A stretch of 64,000 nt of DNA from Microbacterium mangrovi (GCF_000802305.1 NZ_JTDK01000010.1:1-64000), one strand, 5' to 3'. Counted from the first letter of the stretch, positions 42,907-52,225 are shown. Program-made: numbers and translations. Notes: generated from the letters alone by a model not told the origin.

Positions 42907-44652
42907 ATGAGCGGACCGGGCGAGACCGCCTGGTTCGTCGTCGGCGACGACAACGCCGGGATCGCCGTCGTGGCGTGCGATGCGGCCGGCCGCGAGCTCG
43001 GCCGCGAGCACGTCGAACCCGCGCAGTGGCCGGACGCCGTGCGCCGTCGTGCCGCGGGCCCGGACTCCCGGGCGCGCTGGGTGTGGAGCGACACCCCGCG
43101 CTGGCACGAGCCGCTCGTCGCCGCGGGCATCGCGGTCGCGCGCAGTCATGACCTGCGCCTGTGCCACGCGATCCTGCGCGACACCGAGCTGATCAACGGG
43201 GAACCGGAACTGCGCACCCACCGGGAATGGGATGCCGCGCCCGTCGTCGAGGTCGCCGCGGTCCCCGCGGTCCCCGCCCTTTTCGACTGGGACGGAGGCA
43301 TCGTGACCCCCGGCATCCCGCACGGGGTCGACGATGCGCTCGCCGAGTTCGCGCGCCAGCGGGCCGCGATCGACTCGTCCGCCGAGGCCGGCCGGCTCCG
43401 GCTGCTGTGCGCCGCGGAATCCGCCGGTGCCCTCATCGCGGTCGAGCTGCGCGCCGCGGGTCTGCCCTGGGACGTCGAGGAGCACGAGCGTCTGCTCGTC
43501 GAGCAGCTGGGAGCGCGGCCGCTCGCCGGCGGACGCCCGGAGCGGATGACGCAGCTGGCTGACGACATCCGCGACGCACTCGGCGATCCGAAGGCGAATC
43601 CCGACTCGCCGCCGCAGCTGCTGCGGTCCCTGCACCGCGTCGGCCTCGCCGTCGAGTCCACCAGTCGATGGGAGCTGCGCGAGCTCGAGCATCCGGTGAT
43701 CGAACCCCTCCTGACCTACAAGAAGCTCGCCCGGCTGTACTCCGCGAACGGGTGGGCGTGGCTGGCGGAGTGGGTGCACGACCGGCGGTTCCGGCCGGTC
43801 TACGTGCCCGCCGGCGTGGTCACCGGTCGCTGGGCGTCCTCCGGCGGCGGGGCGCTGCAGATCCCGCGGATGCTGCGCCGCGCGGTCCGCGCCGACCCGG
43901 GCTGGCTGTTCGTGACGGCCGACGTCGCGCAGCTGGAGCCCCGGGTCCTGGCGGCGATGGCCGGCGACCTGGCGCTCGCCGACGCCGCGCGCGGCGGCGA
44001 CCTGTACGCCGGGATCGTGGATGCCGGCGCCGTCGGCACGCGCGCGGAAGCGAAGGTCGCGCTGCTCGGGGCGATGTACGGCGCGACCACCGGTGACAGC
44101 GGGCGGCTGCTGCCGGGCCTGCGCCGCGCCTATCCGCGCGCCATGCGCCTGGTCGACGATGCGGCGCGCACGGGGGAGCGCGGTGGTGTCGTGCATACGT
44201 GGCTCGGCCGCACCGCCCCGCCGCCCGGAGGCCGCTGGCACGCCGTGCGGGCCGCGGCCGCCGAGCCCGATGCCTCCCGCGCCGACGTCGACCGCGCGCG
44301 CCGCCAGGCCGCGGACCGCGGCCGCTTCACCCGCAACTTCGTCGTGCAGGGCACGGCGGCGGAGTGGGCGCTCGCCTGGCTCGGGGATCTTCGGGCGCGG
44401 CTGGCGGCCTTCCCGCCCGTCCCCGAGTCCGAGCCGGCGGCCGAGGCATCCGGAGTCCGGTTCGCACGCGTGCCGCACCTCGCGTTCTTCCTGCACGACG
44501 AACTGATCGTGCACACCCCGGCCGCGTCTGCGCCGAAGGTCGCCGCAGCGGTGCAGGATGCCGCGGACGCCGCCGCCCGGCTGCTGTTCGGCACGTTCCC
44601 GCTCGACTTCCGGCTCGACGTGAAGATCGGGGAGACCGCGGAGAAGGAGTGA
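42907..44652 (+). CDS. Stand-alone family A DNA polymerase-like protein
   Basis: A 581-residue protein with a family A polymerase domain but no 5' nuclease. Motif A reads TADVAQLEPRVLA (canonical DYSQIELR, with L-to-P after the Glu), motif B is RAEAKVALLGAMYG (R, K and YG kept; the Phe/Tyr before G is Leu), and motif C is FLHDELIVHTP. Relatives are annotated as bifunctional 3'-5' exonuclease/DNA polymerase; I do not see a clear DEDD exonuclease set in the first 230 residues. Its job, perhaps gap filling in repair, is unproven. The stop is 27 nt before the RNase P RNA. Confidence 0.88.
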   Translation: MSGPGETAWFVVGDDNAGIAVVACDAAGRELGREHVEPAQWPDAVRRRAAGPDSRARWVWSDTPRWHEPLVAAGIAVARSHDLRLCHAILRDTELINGEPELRTHREWDAAPVVEVAAVPAVPALFDWDGGIVTPGIPHGVDDALAEFARQRAAIDSSAEAGRLRLLCAAESAGALIAVELRAAGLPWDVEEHERLLVEQLGARPLAGGRPERMTQLADDIRDALGDPKANPDSPPQLLRSLHRVGLAVESTSRWELRELEHPVIEPLLTYKKLARLYSANGWAWLAEWVHDRRFRPVYVPAGVVTGRWASSGGGALQIPRMLRRAVRADPGWLFVTADVAQLEPRVLAAMAGDLALADAARGGDLYAGIVDAGAVGTRAEAKVALLGAMYGATTGDSGRLLPGLRRAYPRAMRLVDDAARTGERGGVVHTWLGRTAPPPGGRWHAVRAAAAEPDASRADVDRARRQAADRGRFTRNFVVQGTAAEWALAWLGDLRARLAAFPPVPESEPAAEASGVRFARVPHLAFFLHDELIVHTPAASAPKVAAAVQDAADAAARLLFGTFPLDFRLDVKIGETAEKE

Positions 44653-44665
44653 CCCAAGCGCCGCC

Positions 44666-44671
44666 TAGAAT
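44666..44671 (+). promoter_or_regulatory. -10 element of rnpB
   Basis: TAGAAT at 44666-44671 ends 7 nt before the predicted 5' end of the RNase P RNA (44679). The spacing calibrates the -10-to-start distance used for leaderless genes in this window. It lies just after the polymerase gene stop. Confidence 0.55.
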
Positions 44672-44678
44672 GGGAGCG

Positions 44679-45047
44679 CGAATGGGTCGGCCGGACGGTC
44701 GCGTCGCACGCGGTTCGCCGCATGCGCCGAGGAACGTCCGGGCTCCACAGGGCAGGGCGGTGGGTAACACCCACCCGGAGTGATCCGCGAGACAGTGCCA
44801 CAGAGAGCAGACCGCCGGCGTGAGCCGGTAAGGGTGAAAGGGCGGTGTAAGAGACCACCGGGATGCTGGTGACAGCATCCGCACGGCAAACCTCGCCCGG
44901 AGCAAGGCCAGACAGGGGATGATGACGCGGCCCGCCGAGTCCCCGGGTAGGCCGCTGGAACGGCACGGCAACGTGTCGTCGAGAGAGATGACCGTCGAAG
45001 GGGCGCACGCCCCGGAACAGAACCCGGCGTACAGGCCGGCCCATTCG
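44679..45047 (+). ncRNA. rnpB: RNase P RNA (type A)
   Basis: The catalytic RNA of ribonuclease P, which matures tRNA 5' ends, about 369 nt. The ends pair (CGAATGGG...CCCATTCG) to form P1. Hallmarks are GAGGAACGTCCGGGCTCC after the first helices (CR-I region), AGGGTGAAAGGGCGGTG, GGCAAACC, and CAGAACCCGGCGTACAGGCC near the 3' end (CR-V). It is transcribed from its own -10. Spurious ORFs across this region should be ignored. Confidence 0.96.
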
Positions 45048-45086
45048 CCCTCCGCCTGCCGCCGGACTCCGTCGGTCCTGGCGGGT

Positions 45087-45848
45087 TCAGTCCGCGGCCA
45101 GCGCGGCCGCTCCGATGATCCCCGCGTTGTTGCGGTGCACGGCCGGCACGATGGGGGTGTTCAGCGTCAGCAGCGGCAGGAAGTTCTCGCTGTGCTTGGA
45201 CACGCCGCCGCCGACGACGAACAGGTCCGGGCTGAACAGGAACTCGATGTGGCTGTAGTACCACTGCAGCCGCTTCGCCCATCGCTCCCAGGTCAGCGAG
45301 TGGCGCTCCATCGCCGAGTACGCCGCGTACGCCTCGGCATCCTTGCCGTGCTTGGCACGCTGCACGTGGCCGAGCTCGGAGTTGGGGACCAGCACACCGT
45401 CGTAGATCATCGCCGACCCGATGCCGGTGCCGAGGGTCGTGAGGATCGTCAGGCCCTGCTGGTCCTTCGCCGCGCCGAACCGGACCTCGGCGATGCCGGC
45501 GACGTCCGCGTCGTTGGCGAAGTGGATGCCGCGCCCGAGTCCCTGCTCGAAGAAGTCCTCCGCCTCGAAGCCGATCCACTCGTCCGACACGTTCGCAGCC
45601 GACAGCGTGCGACCGCGCTTGATGATGGCCGGAAACGCGACGCCCAGGGGGATCTTGTCGTCGGCGACCTCGAGCATCCGCAGGACCTCCTCGACGGCGG
45701 CCAGCACGTCGTGCGGCTTCGCGCCGGGAGGGGTCGCGACCTTCGCGCGCGAGCTGATCAGGGTGCCGCTGGCCACATCGACGACCCCGGCTTTGATGCC
45801 CGTGCCCCCGATGTCGACGCCGACGGCGCGGACGGCGTTCTCAGTCAT
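45087..45848 (-). CDS. ppgK: Polyphosphate glucokinase (ROK family)
   Basis: A 253-residue enzyme that phosphorylates glucose using polyphosphate (and usually ATP). It begins with the phosphate-binding GVDIGGTGIKAGVVD, has FANDADVAGIAEVRFGAAK with the catalytic Asp, the second phosphate loop TTLGTGIGSAMIYDG, and NSELGHVQ where ROK kinases bind sugar. The short length and lack of the ROK zinc motif fit PpgK. ATG 45848 is 6 nt after TACGCT (45855-45860, minus), which is leaderless and excludes the longer ORF from 45917. It converges on rnpB. Confidence 0.92.
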   Translation of the reverse strand: MTENAVRAVGVDIGGTGIKAGVVDVASGTLISSRAKVATPPGAKPHDVLAAVEEVLRMLEVADDKIPLGVAFPAIIKRGRTLSAANVSDEWIGFEAEDFFEQGLGRGIHFANDADVAGIAEVRFGAAKDQQGLTILTTLGTGIGSAMIYDGVLVPNSELGHVQRAKHGKDAEAYAAYSAMERHSLTWERWAKRLQWYYSHIEFLFSPDLFVVGGGVSKHSENFLPLLTLNTPIVPAVHRNNAGIIGAAALAAD

Positions 45849-45943
45849 GCGCCCAGCGTATCCAAGTGGTTCGCGTGTGACGTGGCACCCGCCCGGGCTC
45901 ACTAGGATCGCTGTCACGGGGCAGACGCCCAGGAGGAGGAACC

Positions 45944-46120
45944 ATGGACGACGAGAAGTACTGGTACAACCTCAAGACCGGTGAGGTCGAGCATGGGCTG
46001 GTCACGCCCGCACCGGACCGCGCCGGCCCGTTCGACACGGCCGAAGAGGCCGCCCGGGCGCCCGAGATCATTCGTGAGCGGTCCCGCAAGTGGGCCGAGG
46101 AGGACGCCGCGGACCAGTAG
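45944..46120 (+). CDS. 58-residue SPOR-like small protein
   Basis: A small acidic protein, MDDEKYWYNLKTGEVEHG to the end KWAEEDAADQ, with an excellent AGGAGGAGG ribosome site 5 nt before the ATG. Such proteins upstream of glnA2 in Microbacteriaceae are often labelled SPOR domain-containing, because YWYNLKTGEVEHG and the FDTAEEAARAP helix resemble half of that fold. Function unknown. It lies 30 bp before glnA2 and divergent from ppgK. Confidence 0.85.
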   Translation: MDDEKYWYNLKTGEVEHGLVTPAPDRAGPFDTAEEAARAPEIIRERSRKWAEEDAADQ

Positions 46121-46150
46121 ATTCGTACTGGCGGCGGTGAAGGGGACCGA

Positions 46151-47488
46151 ATGGACAAGCAGCGGGATTTCGTGCTTCGGACGATCGAGGAACGGGGCGT
46201 GAAGTTCGTGCGTCTGTGGTTCACGGACGTGGTGGGCACACTCAAGTCGGTCGCGATCGCGCCCGCGGAGGTCGAGGGGGCGTTCGCCGAGGGCCTCGGC
46301 TTCGACGGCTCCGCGATCGAGGGGCTCACGCGCACCTACGAGTCGGACCTGCTCGCCCACCCGGATCCCTCGACGTTCCAGGTCCTTCCGTGGCGCGGCG
46401 ACGTGGATGCCACGGCCCGCATGTTCTGCGACATCACGACGCCCGACGGCCAGCCGGCGGTCGCTGATCCGCGCCACGTGCTGCGGCGCACGCTCGCGAA
46501 GGCGGCCGATGCGGGATTCACGTTCTATACGCATCCCGAGATCGAGTTCTACCTGCTGAAGTCGTCCACGTTCGGCCCGGACGGCCCGGAGCCGGTCGAT
46601 TCGGCCGGCTACTTCGACAACGTCCCCGGCGGCACCGCCCATGACTTCCGTCGCCGTTCGGTGCGGATGCTGGAGGATCTCGGCATCTCGGTCGAGTACA
46701 GCCACCACGAGGGCGGTCCCGGCCAGAACGAGATCGACCTGCGGTATGCGGACGCCCTGGCGACCGCCGACAACATCATGACCTTCCGCACCGTCGTGAA
46801 GGAGGTGGCGATCGAGCAGGGCGTCTATGCGACTTTCATGCCGAAGCCGCTGAGCGGCCGCCCCGGAAGCGGCATGCACACGCACATGTCCCTGTTCGAG
46901 GGCGACGTGAACGCGTTCTTCGAGGAGGGGGCGCAGTACCAGCTCTCGAAGGTGGGCCGTCAGTTCATCGCGGGTCTCCTGCGCCACGCCAACGAGATCG
47001 CCGCGGTCACCAACCAGTTCGTCAACTCCTACAAGCGGCTGTGGGGCGGCGACGAAGCGCCGAGCTTCATCTGCTGGGGCCACAACAACCGCTCGGCGCT
47101 CATCCGCGTTCCCATGTACAAGCCGAACAAGGGCCAGTCCAGCCGCGTCGAGTACCGCGCCCTGGACTCGGCCGCGAACCCCTACCTGGCCTATGCGCTG
47201 CTGCTCGCAGCCGGCCTCAAGGGGATCGAGGAGGGCTACGAGCTCCCGCCGGAGGCCGAGGACAACGTGTGGTCGCTGAGCGACACCGAACGCCGGGCCC
47301 TGGGATACGCGCCCCTTCCGGCGAGCCTCGACCACGCCCTGGAGTACATGGAGGACTCGGAGCTTGTCGCCGAGACGCTGGGCGAGCAGGTCTTCAACTA
47401 CGTGCTGGCCAACAAGCGGCGCGAGTGGGAGGAGTACCGCTCCCAGGTGACGCCGTTCGAGCTGAAGCGCAACCTCGAGATGCTCTGA
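46151..47488 (+). CDS. glnA2: Type I glutamine synthetase (GlnA2-like)
   Basis: A 445-residue glutamine synthetase. Active-site residues are intact: the ammonium loop GFDGSAIEG, PEIEFYL (two metal-ligand Glu), HHEGGPGQNEID, GSGMHTHMSL (His), NNRSALIRVP and RVEYRALDSAANPYL. Tyr363 in GYELPPE matches the adenylylation site modified by GlnE, whose gene follows after 7 bp. Compared with the GlnA at 59 kb it lacks the insertion typical of GSI-beta, so it is a second, possibly alpha-type, isozyme. Preceded by AAGGGG about 7 nt before the ATG. Confidence 0.95.
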   Translation: MDKQRDFVLRTIEERGVKFVRLWFTDVVGTLKSVAIAPAEVEGAFAEGLGFDGSAIEGLTRTYESDLLAHPDPSTFQVLPWRGDVDATARMFCDITTPDGQPAVADPRHVLRRTLAKAADAGFTFYTHPEIEFYLLKSSTFGPDGPEPVDSAGYFDNVPGGTAHDFRRRSVRMLEDLGISVEYSHHEGGPGQNEIDLRYADALATADNIMTFRTVVKEVAIEQGVYATFMPKPLSGRPGSGMHTHMSLFEGDVNAFFEEGAQYQLSKVGRQFIAGLLRHANEIAAVTNQFVNSYKRLWGGDEAPSFICWGHNNRSALIRVPMYKPNKGQSSRVEYRALDSAANPYLAYALLLAAGLKGIEEGYELPPEAEDNVWSLSDTERRALGYAPLPASLDHALEYMEDSELVAETLGEQVFNYVLANKRREWEEYRSQVTPFELKRNLEML

Positions 47489-47495
47489 GCGAGCC

Positions 47496-50489
47496 ATGCC
47501 CGCCGGAGACCGTTCATCGACGCTGACCGGGCTCGCCCGGGCCGGGTTCTCGGACCTGGGGGAGGCGGAGGCGCACCTCGCCGAACTCGCCGAGTCGACC
47601 GGCATCCCCTCGGCGGAGCTCGTCGCCGGAGCGTCGTGGGCCGCAGCCCCCGATGCCGCGGTGGCGTCCCTGGTGCGGGTCGCCCGTCGCGATCCGGCGC
47701 CCGTCGCGGAGGTCCTCGCGAACGAGCACGGCGCCCGGGCCGTGTGGTCCCTCGTCGGGGCATCCGACGGGTTTGGAAGCTTCTACCTTCGCCATCCGTC
47801 CGAACTCGTCGATCTGCGCGTTCCCCGGGCGGGGCTGCCCACCGCCGAGGAACTCGTCGCCGAGCTGCGCGAGAGCGTGGGCGCGGAGAACGGATTCGCC
47901 TCGTTCGCCGGAGAAGAGGCCTGGGTCGCGCTCCGGGTGCGGTACCGCCGGATGCTCGCCCGGATCGCCGTCTTCGATCTCCTGTCGCCGGACCCCGTCG
48001 AGGTCCTGCCGGCGGTCGCCGCCGCGCTGGCGGATGCCGCGGCCGCGGCGCTGGAGGCATCCCTGTGCGTGGCGCGCACGAAACTGTCCGTGCGCGGTCC
48101 GGGCGGCCTCTTCAGCCGGGAGGAGATCGAGGCGACGCGGCTGGCGATCATCGGCATGGGAAAGGCCGGGGCGCGCGAGCTGAACTACGTCAGCGACGTC
48201 GACGTCGTGTTCGTCTGCGAGGGCGTGGACGGATCCGACCTCGGCCCGAGCCGGGTGATCGACATCGCGACGCGCCTCGCCGTCCAGACCATGCGCGGCA
48301 TCAGCGGCGCCGAGATCGAGCCGCCGCTGTGGGAGGTGGACGCGAACCTGCGCCCCGAGGGCAAGCAGGGCGCCCTCGTGCGCACGCTCGACTCGTACCT
48401 CTCCTACTACGACCGCTGGGCGCACGGCTGGGAGTTCCAGGCTCTCCTGAAGGCACGGCCGATGGCGGGCGATGCCGCCCTCGGCCGCGAGTACGTCACG
48501 GCCGTGCAGCCGAAGGTGTGGACCAGCGCCGCGCGGGAGAACTTCGTCGACAACGTCCAGCGGATGCGCGAACGCGTGACCGCGAACATCCCGGCGGGGG
48601 AGCTCGGCGACCAGCTGAAGCTCGGTCCCGGGGGACTGCGGGACGTGGAGTTCACCGTCCAGCTGCTCCAGCTCGTGCACGGCCTCAGCGACGAGGGCAT
48701 CCGCCAGCGCAGCACCCTCGACGCGCTGGACGCCCTCGTCACCGCCGGTTACATCGGACGCGCGGATGCCGCGACGTTCGGGCATGACTACCGGGTCATG
48801 CGCGTGCTCGAACACCGCCTCCAGCTGCGCGCTCTGCTGCGCACCCACCTCATGCCGACCGATGCCGACGCGCTGCGTGTCCTGGCGCGGGCGAGCGGAC
48901 TCGCCGAGAGCGGCCCGGCGGTGCGGAGCCTCTGGGAGCAGATCAAGCGCGAGGTGCGCGACATCCACGTCCGCCTCTTCTACCGGCCGCTGCTGTCCGC
49001 CGTGGCCGCCCTCCCCGAAGCGGAGCGCAGCCTCTCGACCTCCGAGGCGCATGACCGGCTGGCCGCGATCGGGTTCACGGACCCCGCCGGCGCGCTCCGG
49101 CACATCGCCGCGCTGACGAGTGGACTCAGCCGCACCGCGACCATCCAGCGGCACCTGATGCCGGTGATGATCAGCTGGTTCTCGGAGGGCGCCGACCCCG
49201 ACATGGGACTCCTCGCGTTCCGGCGCATCGCGGAGCGGCTCGGCAGCACGCCGTGGTTCCTGCGGATGCTGCGCGACTCCTCCACGGCCGCGCACAGCCT
49301 CACGCAGGTGCTGAGCTGCTCCAAGTACATCGGCGACCTCATGGAGTGGATCCCGGAGGCGGCGGGCTGGCTGGACGACCCCGAACAGCTCCGCCCGCGT
49401 GCCGGCACCGCGCTGCAGACCGAGGCCCGCGCCATCCAGGATCGCCACGCGACCGTCAAGGACGCCATGAAGTCGGTGCGTTCACTGCGCCGTCGGGAGC
49501 TCCTGCGGACGGCCATCGCGGCAGTGCTCGGGGCGATCGACATCCACCAGGTCGCGGCCGCGCTCACGACCATCACCGAGGTGACGATCCAGGCGATGCT
49601 GCGAGCGGTCCGTCGGGAGATCGTGCCGCCCGAGGACGACAGCCTCGAGTTCGCGATCATCGCGATGGGACGCTTCGGCGGCGCCGAGCTCGGGTTCGGC
49701 TCGGATGCCGACATCCTGTACGTGTACCGGCCCGGTGACGTGGATCCCGAGCGCGCGAACGACCTTTCGCGCAAGATCGTGGCGGCGCTGCGCCAGCACT
49801 CCGAGGACCACCGCGCCCCCCTCGACCTCGACGCCGACCTGCGGCCGGAAGGCCGCAACGGGCCGCTCGTGCGATCGCTGGACGCCTACCGCGAGTACTA
49901 CAGCCGGTGGTCGCTGTCGTGGGAGGCACAGGCGCTGCTTCGCGCGCGCGGCGTGGCCGGCACCACGCGGCTCGTCACCGACTTCCGGGCGCTCGCCGAC
50001 GAGGTGCGCTACCCGGCTGCGATCGATCTCGCCGGCATCCGCGAGATCAAACGCATCAAGGCGCGGGTGGAGAACGAGCGACTCCCGCAGGGGACCGCAC
50101 CGGAGCGCCACCTGAAGCTCGGACCGGGGGCCCTCAGCGACGTCGAGTGGCTGGTGCAGCTGCTGCAGCTGGAGCACGCCCACGCGGTGTCCGCGTTCCG
50201 CACGACCTCGACCCTCGAGGCGCTGGATGCCGCCGTGGATGCCGGCTACGTCGGTCAGGCCGCGGCGGACCGACTGCGCGCCGCGTGGCTGCTCGCGAGC
50301 CGCCTCCGCTCGGCGAACACCCTGCTGTCGGGGCAGACCAGTGACGTCCTGCCGGCCGACCGGCGGCGCCTGGACGGCATCGGGCAGCTCCTCGAGTACC
50401 CGCCGCGGTCGGCGAGCCGCGTCGAGGAGGACTGGATGGGCACCACGCGCCGCGCGCGCCGCGTGTTCGAGAAGCTCTTCTACGGCTGA
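47496..50489 (+). CDS. glnE: Glutamine synthetase adenylyltransferase/deadenylylase GlnE
   Basis: A 997-residue bifunctional nucleotidyltransferase that switches glutamine synthetase off and on. The two catalytic halves each carry the G-x-x-x-L-x-x-x-S-D-x-D signature: ARELNYVSDVDVVFV near residue 230 (deadenylylase half) and GAELGFGSDADILYVY near residue 735 (adenylylase half). LRPEGKQGALV and LRPEGRNGPLV are the paired substrate loops. It is 7 nt after glnA2 and without its own ribosome site, so it depends on glnA2 translation. Confidence 0.97.
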   Translation: MPAGDRSSTLTGLARAGFSDLGEAEAHLAELAESTGIPSAELVAGASWAAAPDAAVASLVRVARRDPAPVAEVLANEHGARAVWSLVGASDGFGSFYLRHPSELVDLRVPRAGLPTAEELVAELRESVGAENGFASFAGEEAWVALRVRYRRMLARIAVFDLLSPDPVEVLPAVAAALADAAAAALEASLCVARTKLSVRGPGGLFSREEIEATRLAIIGMGKAGARELNYVSDVDVVFVCEGVDGSDLGPSRVIDIATRLAVQTMRGISGAEIEPPLWEVDANLRPEGKQGALVRTLDSYLSYYDRWAHGWEFQALLKARPMAGDAALGREYVTAVQPKVWTSAARENFVDNVQRMRERVTANIPAGELGDQLKLGPGGLRDVEFTVQLLQLVHGLSDEGIRQRSTLDALDALVTAGYIGRADAATFGHDYRVMRVLEHRLQLRALLRTHLMPTDADALRVLARASGLAESGPAVRSLWEQIKREVRDIHVRLFYRPLLSAVAALPEAERSLSTSEAHDRLAAIGFTDPAGALRHIAALTSGLSRTATIQRHLMPVMISWFSEGADPDMGLLAFRRIAERLGSTPWFLRMLRDSSTAAHSLTQVLSCSKYIGDLMEWIPEAAGWLDDPEQLRPRAGTALQTEARAIQDRHATVKDAMKSVRSLRRRELLRTAIAAVLGAIDIHQVAAALTTITEVTIQAMLRAVRREIVPPEDDSLEFAIIAMGRFGGAELGFGSDADILYVYRPGDVDPERANDLSRKIVAALRQHSEDHRAPLDLDADLRPEGRNGPLVRSLDAYREYYSRWSLSWEAQALLRARGVAGTTRLVTDFRALADEVRYPAAIDLAGIREIKRIKARVENERLPQGTAPERHLKLGPGALSDVEWLVQLLQLEHAHAVSAFRTTSTLEALDAAVDAGYVGQAAADRLRAAWLLASRLRSANTLLSGQTSDVLPADRRRLDGIGQLLEYPPRSASRVEEDWMGTTRRARRVFEKLFYG

Positions 50490-50497
50490 CCGCCGAG

Positions 50498-51358
50498 TCA
50501 GGGCAGCAGCTCGTCCTCGCGCATCCGCTCCCACAGGGCGAGCCGGGTGAGGGCCGATTCGCCGAGCCGCTCGAGCACGAGATGGTGCAGCTGTTCGTTC
50601 AGCAGAAAGGCGGCAGCGTCGCTCTGGAACGCGTGCTCGGTCGCGGTCGGGACGTTCAGCACGACGTCGGCGTGCGGCGCGGTCGGGCACTCGAGGCTGT
50701 CCGTCACGAGGAGCACGGCGGCGCCGCGCTTCTTCGCCGACTGGGCAAGCTGGGCCGCGCTACGCTGATACCGGTGGAAGTCGTAGAGCACGAGGACGTC
50801 GCGGCGGGACATGTCGATCACCGTGCCGAGGTCGTGCCCGCCCGGATCGCTGAACATGCGCACGCCCGGCCGCAGCTGCTGCAGGGGAGTGCCCAGGTGG
50901 AAGGCGGCGAGGTAGGTGAAGCGTCCGCCGGTGAGCAGGATGCGCCGGCTCGTGTCGGCCAGCAACGCGATCGCGGCCTCGTAGGAGGCATCCGGAATCC
51001 GGCCCAGTGATGCCACGGTGCGCTCGGCCTGGGCCGCGGCATCCCGCACGATCACTTCTCGCGGCGTGCCGGCGCCCGCCGGCGCGCCGAGACGGACCAG
51101 CGGCCCGGAGGACCTCCGAGTCAGTTCGTCGCGCAACGCGCGCTGGAACTCCGTGAAGCCGCTGAAGCCGAGACCCTGCGCGAATCGGAGCACGGTCGGC
51201 GGGCTGACTCCGGCGCGCGCGGCGAGGTCGGCGATCGTCGAGAGACCGGCGCTCGGGTAGTCGTCGAGAAGGACCCGGCCGACCTGGCGTCCTGCTCGTC
51301 CCAGCGTCGGCAGGGAGGCCGCGACGATGTCGTGCAGGGAGTCGGCGCCGTCATCCAT
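50498..51358 (-). CDS. MurR/RpiR family transcriptional regulator
   Basis: A 286-residue regulator. The N-terminal HTH_6 domain contains STIADLAARAGVSPPTVLRFAQGLGFSGFTEFQRAL. The SIS domain follows at about residues 125-255 (ILLTGGRFTYLAAFHLG, VLVLYDFHRYQRSAAQLAQ and VLLVTDSLECPTAPHADVVL). SIS domains usually sense phosphosugars, but RpiR regulators also control amino acid and amine catabolism. It lies 5 nt after the amidotransferase gene on the same strand and so in the divergon facing the synthetase-like operon. A likely regulator of that cluster. Confidence 0.9.
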   Translation of the reverse strand: MDDGADSLHDIVAASLPTLGRAGRQVGRVLLDDYPSAGLSTIADLAARAGVSPPTVLRFAQGLGFSGFTEFQRALRDELTRRSSGPLVRLGAPAGAGTPREVIVRDAAAQAERTVASLGRIPDASYEAAIALLADTSRRILLTGGRFTYLAAFHLGTPLQQLRPGVRMFSDPGGHDLGTVIDMSRRDVLVLYDFHRYQRSAAQLAQSAKKRGAAVLLVTDSLECPTAPHADVVLNVPTATEHAFQSDAAAFLLNEQLHHLVLERLGESALTRLALWERMREDELLP

Positions 51359-51363
51359 GCGGC

Positions 51364-52182
51364 TCAGTCTGTCACGCTCGCGCCCGCCGGGACGGCCAGC
51401 GAGACCGTCTCCGTCGCGCGGTCATCGAGCCGCACCGTGGTGACCGACTCGGCCGGGAGCGTCTCCCAGCCGTCGCCGCCCACGCCCGTCGAGCTGACCT
51501 GGACGGTGCCGTCGGGGGTGTGCTTCCAGCGGAGGGCGAAGTAGTCCTCGTTGTGGTCGTCGGGAAGGCCGCCGAGCTGTGTGATCTCGGCGATGTCGTC
51601 GTCAGGCAGGATGCTGCGTGCGCTCGCGTGGACCACCACCATCTGCTCGCGATCGAGCAGGATCGCGTTGAGGCTGGCGAGGGGGAAGGCCTCACGCAGC
51701 CGCCGGGCCACGCGGACGGTCGCCTCGGGCAGCGATGATCCGGCCGCCTGCTCTTCGAGGATCAGGGTGAAGTACATCTCGCTGTCCGTGTCGCCGGTCA
51801 TCCGCGCGGCAGCATCCGGCGACAGCATCGCGCGGACCCGCTCGATGGGCTTGAGCGAGCCGTTGTGCTCGAACGACGTGTCGCCGACGCGGAACGGATG
51901 GGCGTTGCGGAGCTCGACCGGCAGCCCGAGCGTCGCCCACCGCAAGTGGAGCATCGCGGCGTGTCCGGGTGTCGCGATCGTCGCGCGGAACCCCGGATCG
52001 GCCGCCGCCGAGAGCGGCGACTTGTGCAGAGCCGGGGCATCGCCCGGTCGCGGGATGCCCGACCATCCCCATCCGTCGCCGTGCAGGCGGGCGAGCGAGA
52101 GGAAGGTCTCGATGCCGGCATCGCCGAGTTCACGCTCAGTCGTGGACGTGCCGGGAGAGACATACGCGAACAGGCGACACAC
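51364..52182 (-). CDS. Class II glutamine amidotransferase-fold hydrolase (EgtC/YafJ-like)
   Basis: A 272-residue N-terminal-nucleophile hydrolase. Removal of the initiator from GTG-encoded Met exposes Cys2 (MCRLFAYVS). Glutaminase motifs follow: LHGDGWGW, LHLRWATLG (Arg), NAHPFRVG and EHNGSL, then TGDTDSE. There is no second synthetase domain, so it probably hydrolyses a gamma-glutamyl amide as EgtC does. I chose GTG 52182, with GGAGG 6 nt upstream, because Cys must be residue 2; the longer ORF to 52263 would bury it. It is first in an operon with the RpiR regulator. Confidence 0.88.
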   Translation of the reverse strand: MCRLFAYVSPGTSTTERELGDAGIETFLSLARLHGDGWGWSGIPRPGDAPALHKSPLSAAADPGFRATIATPGHAAMLHLRWATLGLPVELRNAHPFRVGDTSFEHNGSLKPIERVRAMLSPDAAARMTGDTDSEMYFTLILEEQAAGSSLPEATVRVARRLREAFPLASLNAILLDREQMVVVHASARSILPDDDIAEITQLGGLPDDHNEDYFALRWKHTPDGTVQVSSTGVGGDGWETLPAESVTTVRLDDRATETVSLAVPAGASVTD

Positions 52183-52225
52183 GGGGGACCTCCGCTCCGA
52201 AAGCTGATGACACAAACATAACATG

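Noticed and set aside
42084..43130. Minus-strand ORF ending in PAGFEPTTPWV over the tRNA-Val and zinc-ribbon gene
   Set aside because: It reads the T-arm of a tRNA as protein, a well-known annotation artefact, and is antisense to a gene with clear domains.
44665..45579. Minus-strand ORFs through 44680-45050
   Set aside because: They translate the RNase P RNA gene, whose conserved elements and end pairing are clear.
45849..45917. Longer N-terminus for polyphosphate glucokinase
   Set aside because: It would run through the TACGCT -10 placed 6 nt before ATG 45848, and the added residues are not family-like.
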